A stretch of DNA of 9,886 nt, from contig PXES01000069.1 in assembly GCA_003564655.1 (NCBI GenBank), positions 1-9,886 on the forward strand. The letters run 5' to 3'. Of this stretch, positions 1-7,024 are shown piece after piece (positions within the stretch are counted from its first letter, which is position 1; each line of letters opens with the position of its first letter). Below the pieces are notes generated by a model, which did no database searches, was not told the DNA's origin, and saw only the letters and a list, made by a program, of their open reading frames with translations. The stretch is from Paracoccaceae bacterium. GTDB lineage: Bacteria; Pseudomonadota; Alphaproteobacteria; Rhodobacterales; Rhodobacteraceae. The translations under genes were made by a program, and so were the position numbers.

Positions 1-780
1 ACCATGACGCTCATCTTCTCGTTCCAGCGTTTCCTGCCGCTGCGCGGTGGCTTTCAGGGCTGGGTCGGGTTCGAGAATTACATCCGCTTCGTCAATTCCA
101 GCGCCTTCTGGCCCGCCGTGCAGACGACGATCATCATCGTCGGCGGTGTGCTGCTGATCACGGTCATCCTCGGCATTCTGCTGGCGATCCTGCTGGATCA
201 GCCGATGTGGGGGCAGGGTGTCGTGCGGATCATGGTCATCGCGCCGTTCTTCGTCATGCCGACAGTGACGGGCCTGGTGTGGAAGAACATGTTCATGGAC
301 CCGAATAACGGGCTTCTGGCCTATCTCTGGCGATTCTTCGGGGGTGATCCGGTGGTGTGGCTGTCGGATGTGCCGGTCTTGTCGATCATCCTGATCGTGT
401 CTTGGCAATGGCTGCCTTTTGCCACGCTGATCCTGCTGACCGCGATCCAGTCTCTCGACAGCGACCAGATCGAGGCCGCGGAGATGGATGGCGCCGGGAC
501 GCTCTCGCGCTTCTGGCACATCATCCTGCCGCATCTGTCGCGCGCGATCACCATCGTGATCCTGATCCAGACGATCTTTCTGCTGGCCATCTTCGCCAAG
601 ATCTTCGTCACCACGCAAGGGTCCTTCGGCACACGGACGCTGACCTATCTGATCTTCCAGCGCGTGCTGGAAAGCCAGAATGTCGGGCTCGGCTCGGCGG
701 GCGGGATCTATGCCGTGATCCTGGCCAATATCTTCGCGCTCTTCCTGATGCGCATTGTCGGCAAGAACCTGGATCGCTGA
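1..780 (+). CDS. smoF: Polyol (sorbitol/mannitol) ABC transporter permease, SmoF/MalF type, 5'-truncated
   Basis: This is an inner-membrane permease of a carbohydrate ABC importer and is expected to pair with the next gene product as the channel for sugar alcohols. The reading frame is open from base 1. The first in-frame ATG (base 4) falls in a stretch, MTLIFSFQRF, that lies after the first membrane helix in relatives, so the true start and roughly 30 residues are missing upstream of the window. Hydrophobic segments cover about residues 37-65, 75-97, 118-142, 180-202 and 235-255 counted from base 4. The ABC-permease EAA loop begins at base 472 (EAAEMDGAG, then PHL), the cytoplasmic contact for the ATPase. 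The stop is 13 nt before the next start. The polyol assignment rests on the downstream dehydrogenases; the permease sequence alone would support only MalF-type sugar permease. Confidence 0.88.
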   Translation, partial: TMTLIFSFQRFLPLRGGFQGWVGFENYIRFVNSSAFWPAVQTTIIIVGGVLLITVILGILLAILLDQPMWGQGVVRIMVIAPFFVMPTVTGLVWKNMFMDPNNGLLAYLWRFFGGDPVVWLSDVPVLSIILIVSWQWLPFATLILLTAIQSLDSDQIEAAEMDGAGTLSRFWHIILPHLSRAITIVILIQTIFLLAIFAKIFVTTQGSFGTRTLTYLIFQRVLESQNVGLGSAGGIYAVILANIFALFLMRIVGKNLDR

Positions 781-786
781 GGGGGG
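780..786 (+). promoter_or_regulatory. Ribosome binding site of the SmoG-type permease
   Basis: AGGGGGG sits 7 nt before the ATG at 794 and overlaps the stop codon of the preceding permease. It supports ATG 794 over an in-frame TTG at 755, which would run 26 nt into the upstream gene and add a polar N-terminus unusual for this family. The position also suggests translational coupling. Confidence 0.6.
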
Positions 787-793
787 ACGCATC

Positions 794-1624
794 ATGGCAC
801 GCACTGTCACGGCCCAACGCAAGGCCATCAACACCGCCGTCGCCTGGGTCATCGGGCTTCTGATCTTCTTTCCGATCCTCTGGACCTTTCTGACCAGCTT
901 CAAGACCGAAGCGCAGGCGATTGCCGATCCGCCGGTGTGGTTCTTCTTCGACTGGACGCTGGAGAATTACCGCGTGGTGCAAGAGCGGTCGAATTACACC
1001 CGCTTTCTGTGGAATTCGATCTACATCGCCGGGGGCTCGACGCTGCTGGGCATGATCGTCGCCATCCCGGCGGCGTGGTCGATGGCCTTCGTGCCGTCCA
1101 ACCAGACCAAGAACATCCTGCTGTGGATGCTCTCGACCAAGATGCTGCCGGCTGTGGGTGTGCTGTATCCGATCTATCTGATCTTCATCCAGCTTGGTCT
1201 GCTGGACTCGCGCTTCGGGCTGACAATCGTGATCATGCTGATCAACCTGCCGATCATGGTCTGGATGCTCTACACCTATTTCAAGGAGATCCCCGGCGAG
1301 ATCCTTGAAGCCGCGCGCATGGACGGCGCCGGGCTGCGCGAGGAGATCCTGTTCGTGCTGACGCCCATGGCGATACCGGGCATCGCCTCGACGATCCTGC
1401 TGAACGTGATCCTCGCCTGGAACGAGGCATTCTGGACGCTGAACCTGACCGCGTCGCGCGCGGCACCGCTGACGGCCTTCATCGCCAGCTATTCCAGCCC
1501 CGAGGGCCTGTTCTACGCGAAACTCTCGGCGGCCTCGACCATGGCCATCGCGCCGATCCTGATCCTGGGCTGGTTCAGCCAGAAACAACTCGTGCGCGGC
1601 CTGACCTTCGGCGCCGTGAAATAG
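794..1624 (+). CDS. smoG: Polyol (sorbitol/mannitol) ABC transporter permease, SmoG/MalG type
   Basis: This is the second inner-membrane permease of the importer, 276 aa, the usual size for MalG-type subunits. It begins with a short basic cytoplasmic N-terminus and a first helix at about residues 14-34. Further hydrophobic segments follow, about six in total. The EAA loop starts at residue 172 (EAARMDGAG), with the downstream P-x-x-x-P-G-I pattern (TPMAIPGI) that docks onto the ATPase. The C-terminus ends in LVRGLTFGAVK, the conserved MalG-type tail. The start is set by the ribosome binding site at 780-786. The ATPase start follows 12 nt after the stop, consistent with one transcript. The family call is secure; the sorbitol/mannitol specificity is inferred from the neighbours. 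Confidence 0.92.
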   Translation: MARTVTAQRKAINTAVAWVIGLLIFFPILWTFLTSFKTEAQAIADPPVWFFFDWTLENYRVVQERSNYTRFLWNSIYIAGGSTLLGMIVAIPAAWSMAFVPSNQTKNILLWMLSTKMLPAVGVLYPIYLIFIQLGLLDSRFGLTIVIMLINLPIMVWMLYTYFKEIPGEILEAARMDGAGLREEILFVLTPMAIPGIASTILLNVILAWNEAFWTLNLTASRAAPLTAFIASYSSPEGLFYAKLSAASTMAIAPILILGWFSQKQLVRGLTFGAVK

Positions 1625-1636
1625 GGGGCAACTGCT

Positions 1637-2641
1637 ATGGGACAAATCGTTCTAGACCAAGTGACCAAGAGCTTCGGCGACATGACGGTCATCCCGCCGC
1701 TGGACCTGACCATCGAGGATGGCGAGTTCACCGTCTTCGTCGGCCCCTCGGGCTGCGGCAAGTCCACCCTTCTGCGGCTGATCGCGGGACTGGAGGATGT
1801 CACCTCGGGCTCGATCAAGATCGACGGCAAGGAAAGCGCCGCGATCCCGCCCGCGAAACGGGGGCTGGCGATGGTGTTCCAGTCCTACGCGCTCTACCCG
1901 CATATGACGGTGCGCAAGAACATCGCCTTTCCGCTGCGGATGGCGGGGCTGTCGAAGGCCGAGCAGGACAGTCGGGTGGAAAAGGCGGCCGAGGTGCTCA
2001 ACCTGACCGACTATCTGGACCGCCGCCCGGGCCAGCTTTCGGGCGGGCAGCGCCAGCGCGTCGCCATCGGGCGCGCCATCGTGCGCGAACCGGCGGCGTT
2101 CCTGTTTGACGAGCCGCTGTCGAACCTCGACGCCGCGTTGCGGGTGGGCATGCGGCTGGAGATCAGCGAGCTGCACAACCGCCTCAAGACCACGATGATC
2201 TACGTCACCCACGATCAGGTCGAGGCGATGACCATGGCCGACCGGATCGTGGTGCTGCGCGCGGGCCATATCGAGCAGGTGGGCACGCCGCTGGATCTGT
2301 ATCGCAACCCGCGCAACCTGTTCGTCGCGGGCTTCATCGGCTCGCCCAAGATGAACCTGATCGAAGGCGCCGAGGCCAGGAAGCATGACGCGCACACCAT
2401 CGGCATCCGGCCCGAGCATATCACCGTCTCGACCGAAGAGGGTGAGTGGTCCGGCATCGTGGGCGTCTCCGAGCATCTGGGCTCGGACACGTTCTTTCAC
2501 GTCCACGATACCGGGCTTGCCGACAGTGTGACGGTGCGCGCCGATGGCGAGCTTGATATCAGGCATGGCGATCGCATCTACATGACGCCGCGCCACGAGC
2601 GGATGCACAAGTTCGACGAGAAGGGGCATCGCATCGCATGA
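1637..2641 (+). CDS. smoK: Polyol ABC transporter ATP-binding protein, SmoK/MalK type
   Basis: This is the ATPase that powers the polyol importer from the cytoplasmic face, 334 aa. All nucleotide-binding motifs are present: Walker A GPSGCGKST (residues 36-44), Q-loop glutamine 82 (VFQSYALYPH), ABC signature LSGGQRQ (134-140), Walker B FLFDEP ending at E159, D-loop SNLD (162-165) and switch histidine 192 (THD). A C-terminal MalK-like regulatory region follows, with GIRPEH as its landmark. At 334 residues it is shorter than MalK (about 370), as is common for SmoK/UgpC-like ATPases. An AGGGGGC ribosome binding site lies at 1623-1629, just before ATG 1637. Its stop overlaps the sorbitol dehydrogenase start by 4 nt (ATGA), so the two are likely translationally coupled. 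Confidence 0.93.
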   Translation: MGQIVLDQVTKSFGDMTVIPPLDLTIEDGEFTVFVGPSGCGKSTLLRLIAGLEDVTSGSIKIDGKESAAIPPAKRGLAMVFQSYALYPHMTVRKNIAFPLRMAGLSKAEQDSRVEKAAEVLNLTDYLDRRPGQLSGGQRQRVAIGRAIVREPAAFLFDEPLSNLDAALRVGMRLEISELHNRLKTTMIYVTHDQVEAMTMADRIVVLRAGHIEQVGTPLDLYRNPRNLFVAGFIGSPKMNLIEGAEARKHDAHTIGIRPEHITVSTEEGEWSGIVGVSEHLGSDTFFHVHDTGLADSVTVRADGELDIRHGDRIYMTPRHERMHKFDEKGHRIA

Positions 2642-3411
2642 CCCGGCTTGCAGGAAAGACGGCGCTCATCACCGGGGCGGCGCGCGGCATCGGGCTGGCC
2701 TTTGCCGAGGCCTATCTGCGCGAGGGGGCGCGGGTGGCGCTTGCCGATATCGACATCGACCGCGCCCGACGCGAGGCTGACAGGCTGGGCGAACACGCCA
2801 TCGCCGTCGAGATGGATGTCACACGGCAGGACAGCATCGACGCCGCGGTGGGGGCCACGGTCGACGCCTTTGGCCAGATCGACATCCTGATCAACAACGC
2901 CGCCATTTTCACCGCCGCCCCCATCGCCGAGATCACCCGCGACGACTACGCCCGCTGTTTCGACATCAACGTTGCGGGCACGCTGTTCACCATGCAGGCG
3001 GTCGCGCGCCACATGATCGAACGCGGGGGCGGCGGCAGGATCATCAACATGGCGTCGCAGGCCGGGCGGCGGGGCGAGGCGCTGGTAGGGGTCTACTGCG
3101 CCTCGAAGGCGGCGATCATCAGCCTGACGCAATCCGCGGGGCTGAACCTGATCGCGCATGGCATCAACGTGAATGCCATCGCGCCCGGCGTGGTCGATGG
3201 CGAACACTGGGACGGGGTCGACGCGTTCTTCGCGAAATACGAGGGCAAGGCCCCGGGCCAGAAGAAACGCGAGGTGGGCGAGGCGGTGCCGTACGGGCGC
3301 ATGGGCAGGGCAGAAGACCTGACCGGAATGGCGGTATTCCTCGCCTCGGCCGAGGCCGATTACATCGTCGCCCAGACCTACAATGTGGATGGCGGGCAAT
3401 GGATGAGCTGA
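2638..3411 (+). CDS. smoS: NAD-dependent sorbitol dehydrogenase (short-chain dehydrogenase/reductase)
   Basis: This is a classical short-chain dehydrogenase, 257 aa, expected to oxidise D-sorbitol to D-fructose with NAD+ in the cytosol; characterised relatives also accept galactitol and L-iditol. The cofactor motif TGAARGIG is at residues 12-19. Asp37 at the end of the second strand (ALADID) favours NAD over NADP. NNAA is at 86-89. The catalytic tetrad is visible as Asn111, Ser140, Tyr153 and Lys157 (YCASK). The protein ends with the usual NVDGGQWMS-type tail. It overlaps the ATPase gene by 4 nt and the mannitol dehydrogenase gene by 13 nt. The fold is certain. The sorbitol assignment follows from gene order identical to the R. 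sphaeroides smo operon and from the transporter context; another polyol substrate remains possible. Confidence 0.88.
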   Translation: MTRLAGKTALITGAARGIGLAFAEAYLREGARVALADIDIDRARREADRLGEHAIAVEMDVTRQDSIDAAVGATVDAFGQIDILINNAAIFTAAPIAEITRDDYARCFDINVAGTLFTMQAVARHMIERGGGGRIINMASQAGRRGEALVGVYCASKAAIISLTQSAGLNLIAHGINVNAIAPGVVDGEHWDGVDAFFAKYEGKAPGQKKREVGEAVPYGRMGRAEDLTGMAVFLASAEADYIVAQTYNVDGGQWMS

Positions 3412-4886
3412 CGCCCCTGCGCCGCGACACGCTCGACCGGCTTGCCGGGCGGGTCGCGGTGCCCGGCTACGACAGCGCGGCATTGCGGCCGGGCATCGTG
3501 CATATCGGGCTGGGGAATTTCCACCGCGCGCATCAGGCCTGGTACACGCATCGGCTGATGCAGATGGGCCTTGCGCAGGACTGGGCGATCATCGGCGCCG
3601 GGGTGCGCCCGGGCGACAGCGCGATGCGCGACCGGCTGGCCGCGCAGGACTGGCTGACCACGCTGATCGAGCTCGACCCGGCGGGCCATTCGGCGGAAGT
3701 GACGGGCGCGATGGTTGATTTCGTCCCCGTCACCGACGGTCATGCCGCGCTGATCGCGCGTATGGCCGCGCCCGATATCCGCATCGTGTCGCTGACCGTG
3801 ACCGAGGGCGGCTATTTCATCGACCCGGCGACGGGCGGGCTCGATACCAGCCATCCCGAGATCGCCCATGACGCCGCCCATCCCGACACCCCGCGCACCG
3901 CCTTCGGCGCCATCATCGCCGCCCTGCGCGCCCGGCGCGCCAGCGGGGCGGGGCCATTCACGGGGCTGTCCTGCGACAATCTGCAGGGCAATGGCGCGAT
4001 CCTGCGGCAAACGGTTCTGGGGCTGGCGCGGCTGTCGGATCCGGGGCTCGCCGCGTGGATCGAGGCCGAGTGCAGCTTTCCCGACAGCATGGTCGATTGC
4101 ATCGTCCCTGCCACCGGCGCGCGCGAGGTCGCGCTGGCACGGGCCTTTGGCATCGCGGATGCCGCGCCGGTCACGCATGAGCGTTTTCGCCAATGGGTGA
4201 TCGCCGATGAGTTCTGCGCCGGCCGCCCCGACTGGGACCGCGCGGGGGCCGTGTTTACCGACGATGTCCATGCCTATGAGATGATGAAGATCCGCATCCT
4301 CAATGGCGGGCATCAGGTGATCTGCGGCGCGGGCGAGCTGCTGGGGCTGGGCACGGTGGCAGCGACCATGGCCCATGAAGGTATCCGGGCGATGTTCCAG
4401 CGCATCGCGCATCGCGAGATCGCGCCGCATGTCGCAGCCGTGCCCGGAATGCCGGTGTCTGACTATATCGACCTGATCGCGCGCCGCTTCGCCAACCCCG
4501 AGATTCACGACACCACCCGCCGCGTGGCCTTTGACGGATCAAGTCGCCATGCCGGCTTCATCCTGCCCTCGATCCGCGATGGGCTGCAGGCGGGAACTCC
4601 GGTCGAGGGGCTGGCGCTGGTCTCGGCCATCTGGGCGCTCCACTGCGCCGGGCGGCGCGAGGACGGCTCGGTGATCGAGGCGAACGACCCGCTCTGGCCC
4701 AGCCTGCACGCCGCCGCAAAAGCCGCAAACGCCGACCCGCAGGCCTGGCTCGATCAGGTGCCGCTCTACCGCGAGGTGCGGGGCGCGCGCCGCTTTGCAG
4801 ACCCGTTCTGCGCCTGGCATCGCGCCCTGCAAGACGATGGCGTGGCCGCCACCATCGCGACCTACCTTGCCCGGCAGGCCGCCTGA
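3399..4886 (+). CDS. mtlK: Mannitol 2-dehydrogenase (polyol-specific long-chain dehydrogenase)
   Basis: This cytosolic enzyme oxidises D-mannitol to D-fructose with NAD+ and is 495 aa, a normal length for bacterial mannitol 2-dehydrogenases. The N-terminal nucleotide-binding domain carries GIVHIGLGNFHRAHQ (residues 32-46), a hallmark of the family, and VTEGGYF follows further on. The catalytic signature K-x4-N-x2-H is present as Lys297, Asn302 and His305 (KIRILNGGH). CDN at 192-194 supplies another conserved asparagine. The start codon lies inside the end of the sorbitol dehydrogenase gene (13-nt overlap), with a weak G-rich ribosome binding site there. The R. sphaeroides operon continues with xylulokinase and fructokinase genes, but here a long non-coding gap follows. 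Fructuronate and arabinitol dehydrogenases are relatives, but the context favours mannitol. Confidence 0.9.
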   Translation: MDELTPLRRDTLDRLAGRVAVPGYDSAALRPGIVHIGLGNFHRAHQAWYTHRLMQMGLAQDWAIIGAGVRPGDSAMRDRLAAQDWLTTLIELDPAGHSAEVTGAMVDFVPVTDGHAALIARMAAPDIRIVSLTVTEGGYFIDPATGGLDTSHPEIAHDAAHPDTPRTAFGAIIAALRARRASGAGPFTGLSCDNLQGNGAILRQTVLGLARLSDPGLAAWIEAECSFPDSMVDCIVPATGAREVALARAFGIADAAPVTHERFRQWVIADEFCAGRPDWDRAGAVFTDDVHAYEMMKIRILNGGHQVICGAGELLGLGTVAATMAHEGIRAMFQRIAHREIAPHVAAVPGMPVSDYIDLIARRFANPEIHDTTRRVAFDGSSRHAGFILPSIRDGLQAGTPVEGLALVSAIWALHCAGRREDGSVIEANDPLWPSLHAAAKAANADPQAWLDQVPLYREVRGARRFADPFCAWHRALQDDGVAATIATYLARQAA

Positions 4887-4946
4887 CGGGACCTGCTGCC
4901 GATTACCGCGCATCAAGGCAGGTGTTCCCGGCGCACGCGGTCGGAG

Positions 4947-5010
4947 CCAAGGCGCCCTCAGGACGCGCGCAAGGGCGGGTCGGTGGGCACGGCCCAAGGG
5001 CGCCCTGGCG
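4947..5010 (+). repeat. Degenerate copy of a hairpin repeat, downstream of mtlK
   Basis: This stretch aligns with the perfect hairpin at 9691-9752. The left arms match at 19 of 23 positions (4947-4969 against 9691-9713) and the right arms at 17 of 20 (4985-5004 against 9726-9745). In this copy only an 8-bp core pairs perfectly (4951-4958 with 4997-5004); further pairs towards the loop are broken by mismatches. The loop is G-rich (GGGCGGGTCGGTGGG, 4973-4987), but one of the four G-tracts has only two G. It begins 60 nt after the mtlK stop, so it may act as a weak transcription terminator or RNA 3'-end stabiliser. Homology between the two copies is seen directly; function is inference. Confidence 0.7.
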
Positions 5011-5069
5011 CGATCAGCGCGAAAACGCTGTCCCGAACTGATAAACCGCAAACCGAATGAGGCAAGCGC

Positions 5070-5109
5070 CCGCGCTGCTCGGCGGACATTGCGACGCCCG
5101 GCAGCGCGG
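5070..5109. repeat. GC-rich inverted repeat (hairpin) upstream of the BCCT gene
   Basis: Arms 5070-5078 (CCGCGCTGC) and 5101-5109 (GCAGCGCGG) are perfectly complementary over 9 bp. After one G-T pair and one mismatch, pairing resumes with GGCG (5081-5084) against CGCC (5095-5098), leaving a 10-nt loop. No T-tract follows on either strand, so it is not a canonical intrinsic terminator. It could end the polyol transcript, shape the transporter leader or be chance in GC-rich DNA. Confidence 0.4.
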
Positions 5110-5267
5110 CGCAGGCGCAATGGGCGGCACGCAGGACGCGTCCAGGACGATCACGCAAGCCGCGTGGGATTTAATGATTGATTCACCGCCGCATGACTGC
5201 CAGCGTCGCAAATAGCGCGCGTTTCGTCTGCGCCCGGCGCTGCGGCGTCGAGAGTTTTTTCGATTGC

Positions 5268-5273
5268 AGGAGG
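5268..5273 (+). promoter_or_regulatory. Strong ribosome binding site of the BCCT transporter
   Basis: AGGAGG, a full Shine-Dalgarno match, is followed by 5 nt and ATG 5279. It fixes the start at 5279 rather than the in-frame TTG at 5264, which would place this motif inside the coding region. Confidence 0.85.
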
Positions 5274-5278
5274 TCATC

Positions 5279-6907
5279 ATGGAACGTCTGGCGCAGCAAC
5301 TCGGGTTACGCACCAACCCGACCATCTTCTTCGTGTCTGCCGGGTTGATGATCATCTTCCTGCTGGCGCTGGTCATCGCCCCCGAGGCCATCGGCGACTT
5401 CTTCGCCGATGCGCGCGCCTGGATCGTGACCAACCTCGGCTGGTTCTTCATCATGGGCGTGAATGTCTGGCTGATCTTTCTTGTCTGGATCGCGCTCAGC
5501 AAATACGGCAACATCCGGCTGGGCGACCCGGACTCGCGGCCCGAATATTCGAACCTGTCCTGGTTCACCATGCTGTTTGCGGGCGGCATCGGCACTGTCC
5601 TGATGTTCTGGGGCGTGGCCGAGCCGATCCTGCATTTCAGCGCCCCGCCCTATGCCGACACCGAGCCGCATTCGGTCGAGGCCGCGCGCGAGGCGATGGG
5701 CTTCTCGCTCTACCATCTGGGCTTGCATACCTGGACGATCTTCACCCTGCCGGGGCTGGCCTTTGCCTATTTCATCTACCGCTACAAGCTGCCGATCCGG
5801 GTGAGTTCGGTGTTCTACCCGTTCCTGGGCGACGGCATCTACGGCCCCATCGGCAAGGCCATCGACATTGCCGCGATCCTTGGCACGCTGTTCGGGGTCG
5901 CAGTCTCCATCGGGCTGGGGACAAGCCAGATCAATGCGGGCCTGTCGGAGCTGATGGGCGTGCCTGACAGCGTGACGGCGAAGGTGATCATCATCACGGT
6001 GCTGACAGCCGTGGCCACGGCCTCGATCGTCGTGGGGCTCGACAAGGGCGTCAAGACGCTGTCGAACATCAATATCGGCATGGCGACGGGCCTGATGCTC
6101 TTCGTGCTGCTGACCGGCTCGACCGTGTTCCTGCTGCGCGGCATCATCGAGACGGTGGGCATCTATGTCTCGAACATCTTCCCGATGGCCTTCTGGAACG
6201 ACATGATGGCCAGCTATGAGTCGGAGGATGGCTGGGGCTGGCAGGGCGGCTGGACCGTCTTCTACTGGGCCTGGACGGTCACATGGTCACCCTTCATCGG
6301 CATCTTCGTCGCGCGCATCTCCAAGGGCCGCACGATCCGCGAATTCGTGCTCGGTGTGCTGCTCGCGCCCTCGCTCTTCACGCTGGTGTGGTTCGCCATC
6401 TTCGGCTGGTCGGCAATGGAGATCGACGGCATCGGCGAGACCGCGCGCGCAGCCCTTGGCGACAGCGCGGGCCAGATTGCCGAGGCCGTGGGCCGTGGGC
6501 CGGAATTCGCCATGTTCGCCTTCTTCGAGAACTACCCGATGACGCAGCTCATTCAGGGCCTTGCCGTGATGATCGTGGCGATCTTCTTCGCCACCTCGTC
6601 GGACTCGGCCTCGCTGGTGGTCGACATGCTCTGCACCGGCGACACCACGCCCGGCCCGACCCGGCAGCGGGTGTTCTGGGGCGTCTCGGAAGGGGCGGTC
6701 GCGGCCATGCTGATCGTGCTGGCGGGCGAGGCCGGGCTGGTCGCGCTGCAACAGGTGATCACGGTGGTGGGGCTGCCGATCTTCATCCTGTGCTTTGCCA
6801 TGCTGTTTGCCCTCCTGAAGGCGCTTCTGACCGAGAACGTGACCGCAGCGACAGTGGGCGATCCGCCCGACCACAAGGAGTTGCGCCCCTCGCGCGACCA
6901 AGCCTGA
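5279..6907 (+). CDS. BCCT-family (betaine/carnitine/choline-type) transporter, atypical binding box
   Basis: This is a secondary transporter of the BCCT family, 542 aa, with about 12 hydrophobic segments, expected in the inner membrane. Family landmarks are GxG-x-x-LMFWGVAEP in helix 3 (residues 103-116), LGLHTWTIF in helix 4 (147-155) and the signature WTVFYWAW followed by WSPFIG in helix 8 (325 onward), then ARISKGRTIREF. By alignment from memory to BetP, the betaine-box residues are changed: Trp189 to Leu147, Tyr197 to Phe155 and Trp374 to Thr333, while Trp194 (Trp152) and Trp377 (Trp336) are kept. The helix-3 motif GMGIG reads GIGTV. The substrate therefore cannot be assumed to be glycine betaine. 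There is no long C-terminal osmosensing tail; only about 25 polar residues follow the last helix. It is a stand-alone gene with its own strong ribosome binding site. Confidence 0.9.
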   Translation: MERLAQQLGLRTNPTIFFVSAGLMIIFLLALVIAPEAIGDFFADARAWIVTNLGWFFIMGVNVWLIFLVWIALSKYGNIRLGDPDSRPEYSNLSWFTMLFAGGIGTVLMFWGVAEPILHFSAPPYADTEPHSVEAAREAMGFSLYHLGLHTWTIFTLPGLAFAYFIYRYKLPIRVSSVFYPFLGDGIYGPIGKAIDIAAILGTLFGVAVSIGLGTSQINAGLSELMGVPDSVTAKVIIITVLTAVATASIVVGLDKGVKTLSNINIGMATGLMLFVLLTGSTVFLLRGIIETVGIYVSNIFPMAFWNDMMASYESEDGWGWQGGWTVFYWAWTVTWSPFIGIFVARISKGRTIREFVLGVLLAPSLFTLVWFAIFGWSAMEIDGIGETARAALGDSAGQIAEAVGRGPEFAMFAFFENYPMTQLIQGLAVMIVAIFFATSSDSASLVVDMLCTGDTTPGPTRQRVFWGVSEGAVAAMLIVLAGEAGLVALQQVITVVGLPIFILCFAMLFALLKALLTENVTAATVGDPPDHKELRPSRDQA

Positions 6908-6942
6908 CCGGGCAAATCGCGGGACCCCGTGCCGGGAAAGAC

Positions 6943-6975
6943 AGGCGCGCGCAGGCACAACGCTTGCGCGCGCCT
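6943..6975 (+). terminator. Perfect 11-bp hairpin between the BCCT gene and modA
   Basis: Arms AGGCGCGCGCA (6943-6953) and TGCGCGCGCCT (6965-6975) are perfectly complementary around an 11-nt loop. It starts 36 nt after the transporter stop, where a terminator would be expected. No T-tract follows (next bases CGCGGTTGGG), so it is either a U-less terminator or part of the modA leader. It shows no resemblance to a ModE-type operator. Confidence 0.45.
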
Positions 6976-7024
6976 CGCGGTTGGGATGATATGCGCGCGG
7001 ATGCAGGTAATCGGGCGCAAGCGA

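Larger units (their letters stand above)
4887..5278 (+). promoter_or_regulatory. 392-bp non-coding gap with two hairpins and the BCCT gene control region
   Basis: No credible gene was found on either strand; the open frames that cross it are continuations of out-of-frame readings of neighbouring genes. The first half holds a degenerate hairpin repeat (4947-5010) and a second inverted repeat (5070-5109). A perfect 10-bp palindrome GGACGCGTCC is at 5134-5143. The only A/T-rich island is at 5169-5184 (ATTTAATGATTGATTC), where TTTAAT (5170-5175) resembles a -10 hexamer, but no matching -35 element is visible at the usual distance. A run of six T (5255-5260) sits 7 nt before the ribosome binding site. 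A promoter for the transporter gene must lie here or further upstream, but I cannot place it firmly. Confidence 0.45.

Noticed and set aside
608..1645. Long minus-strand open frame antisense to the two permease genes
   Set aside because: Arg/Gly/His/Asp-rich low-quality protein with no motif, lying wholly opposite well-supported genes; a known artefact of GC-rich DNA.
1652..2629. 325-codon minus-strand open frame opposite the SmoK-type ATPase gene
   Set aside because: The + strand frame has all ABC ATPase motifs. The antisense product is an Arg/His/Asp-rich mirror without a recognisable domain.
3378..4508. 376-codon minus-strand open frame opposite mtlK
   Set aside because: The + strand frame carries the mannitol dehydrogenase signature; the antisense frame is a composition artefact.
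5134..5143. Perfect palindrome GGACGCGTCC as an operator
   Set aside because: A single 10-bp GC palindrome, without a second site or a neighbouring regulator gene, is within chance expectation.
4795..5181. Possible small gene across the mtlK end and the following gap
   Set aside because: Its first quarter is an out-of-frame reading of mtlK and the remainder is Arg/Ala/Pro-rich with no ribosome binding site. It also runs through two hairpins.
5255..5260. Six-T run read as an intrinsic terminator tail
   Set aside because: It sits just before the ribosome binding site of the BCCT gene and only a short 4-bp stem can be drawn upstream. An attenuator is not supported by the sequence.
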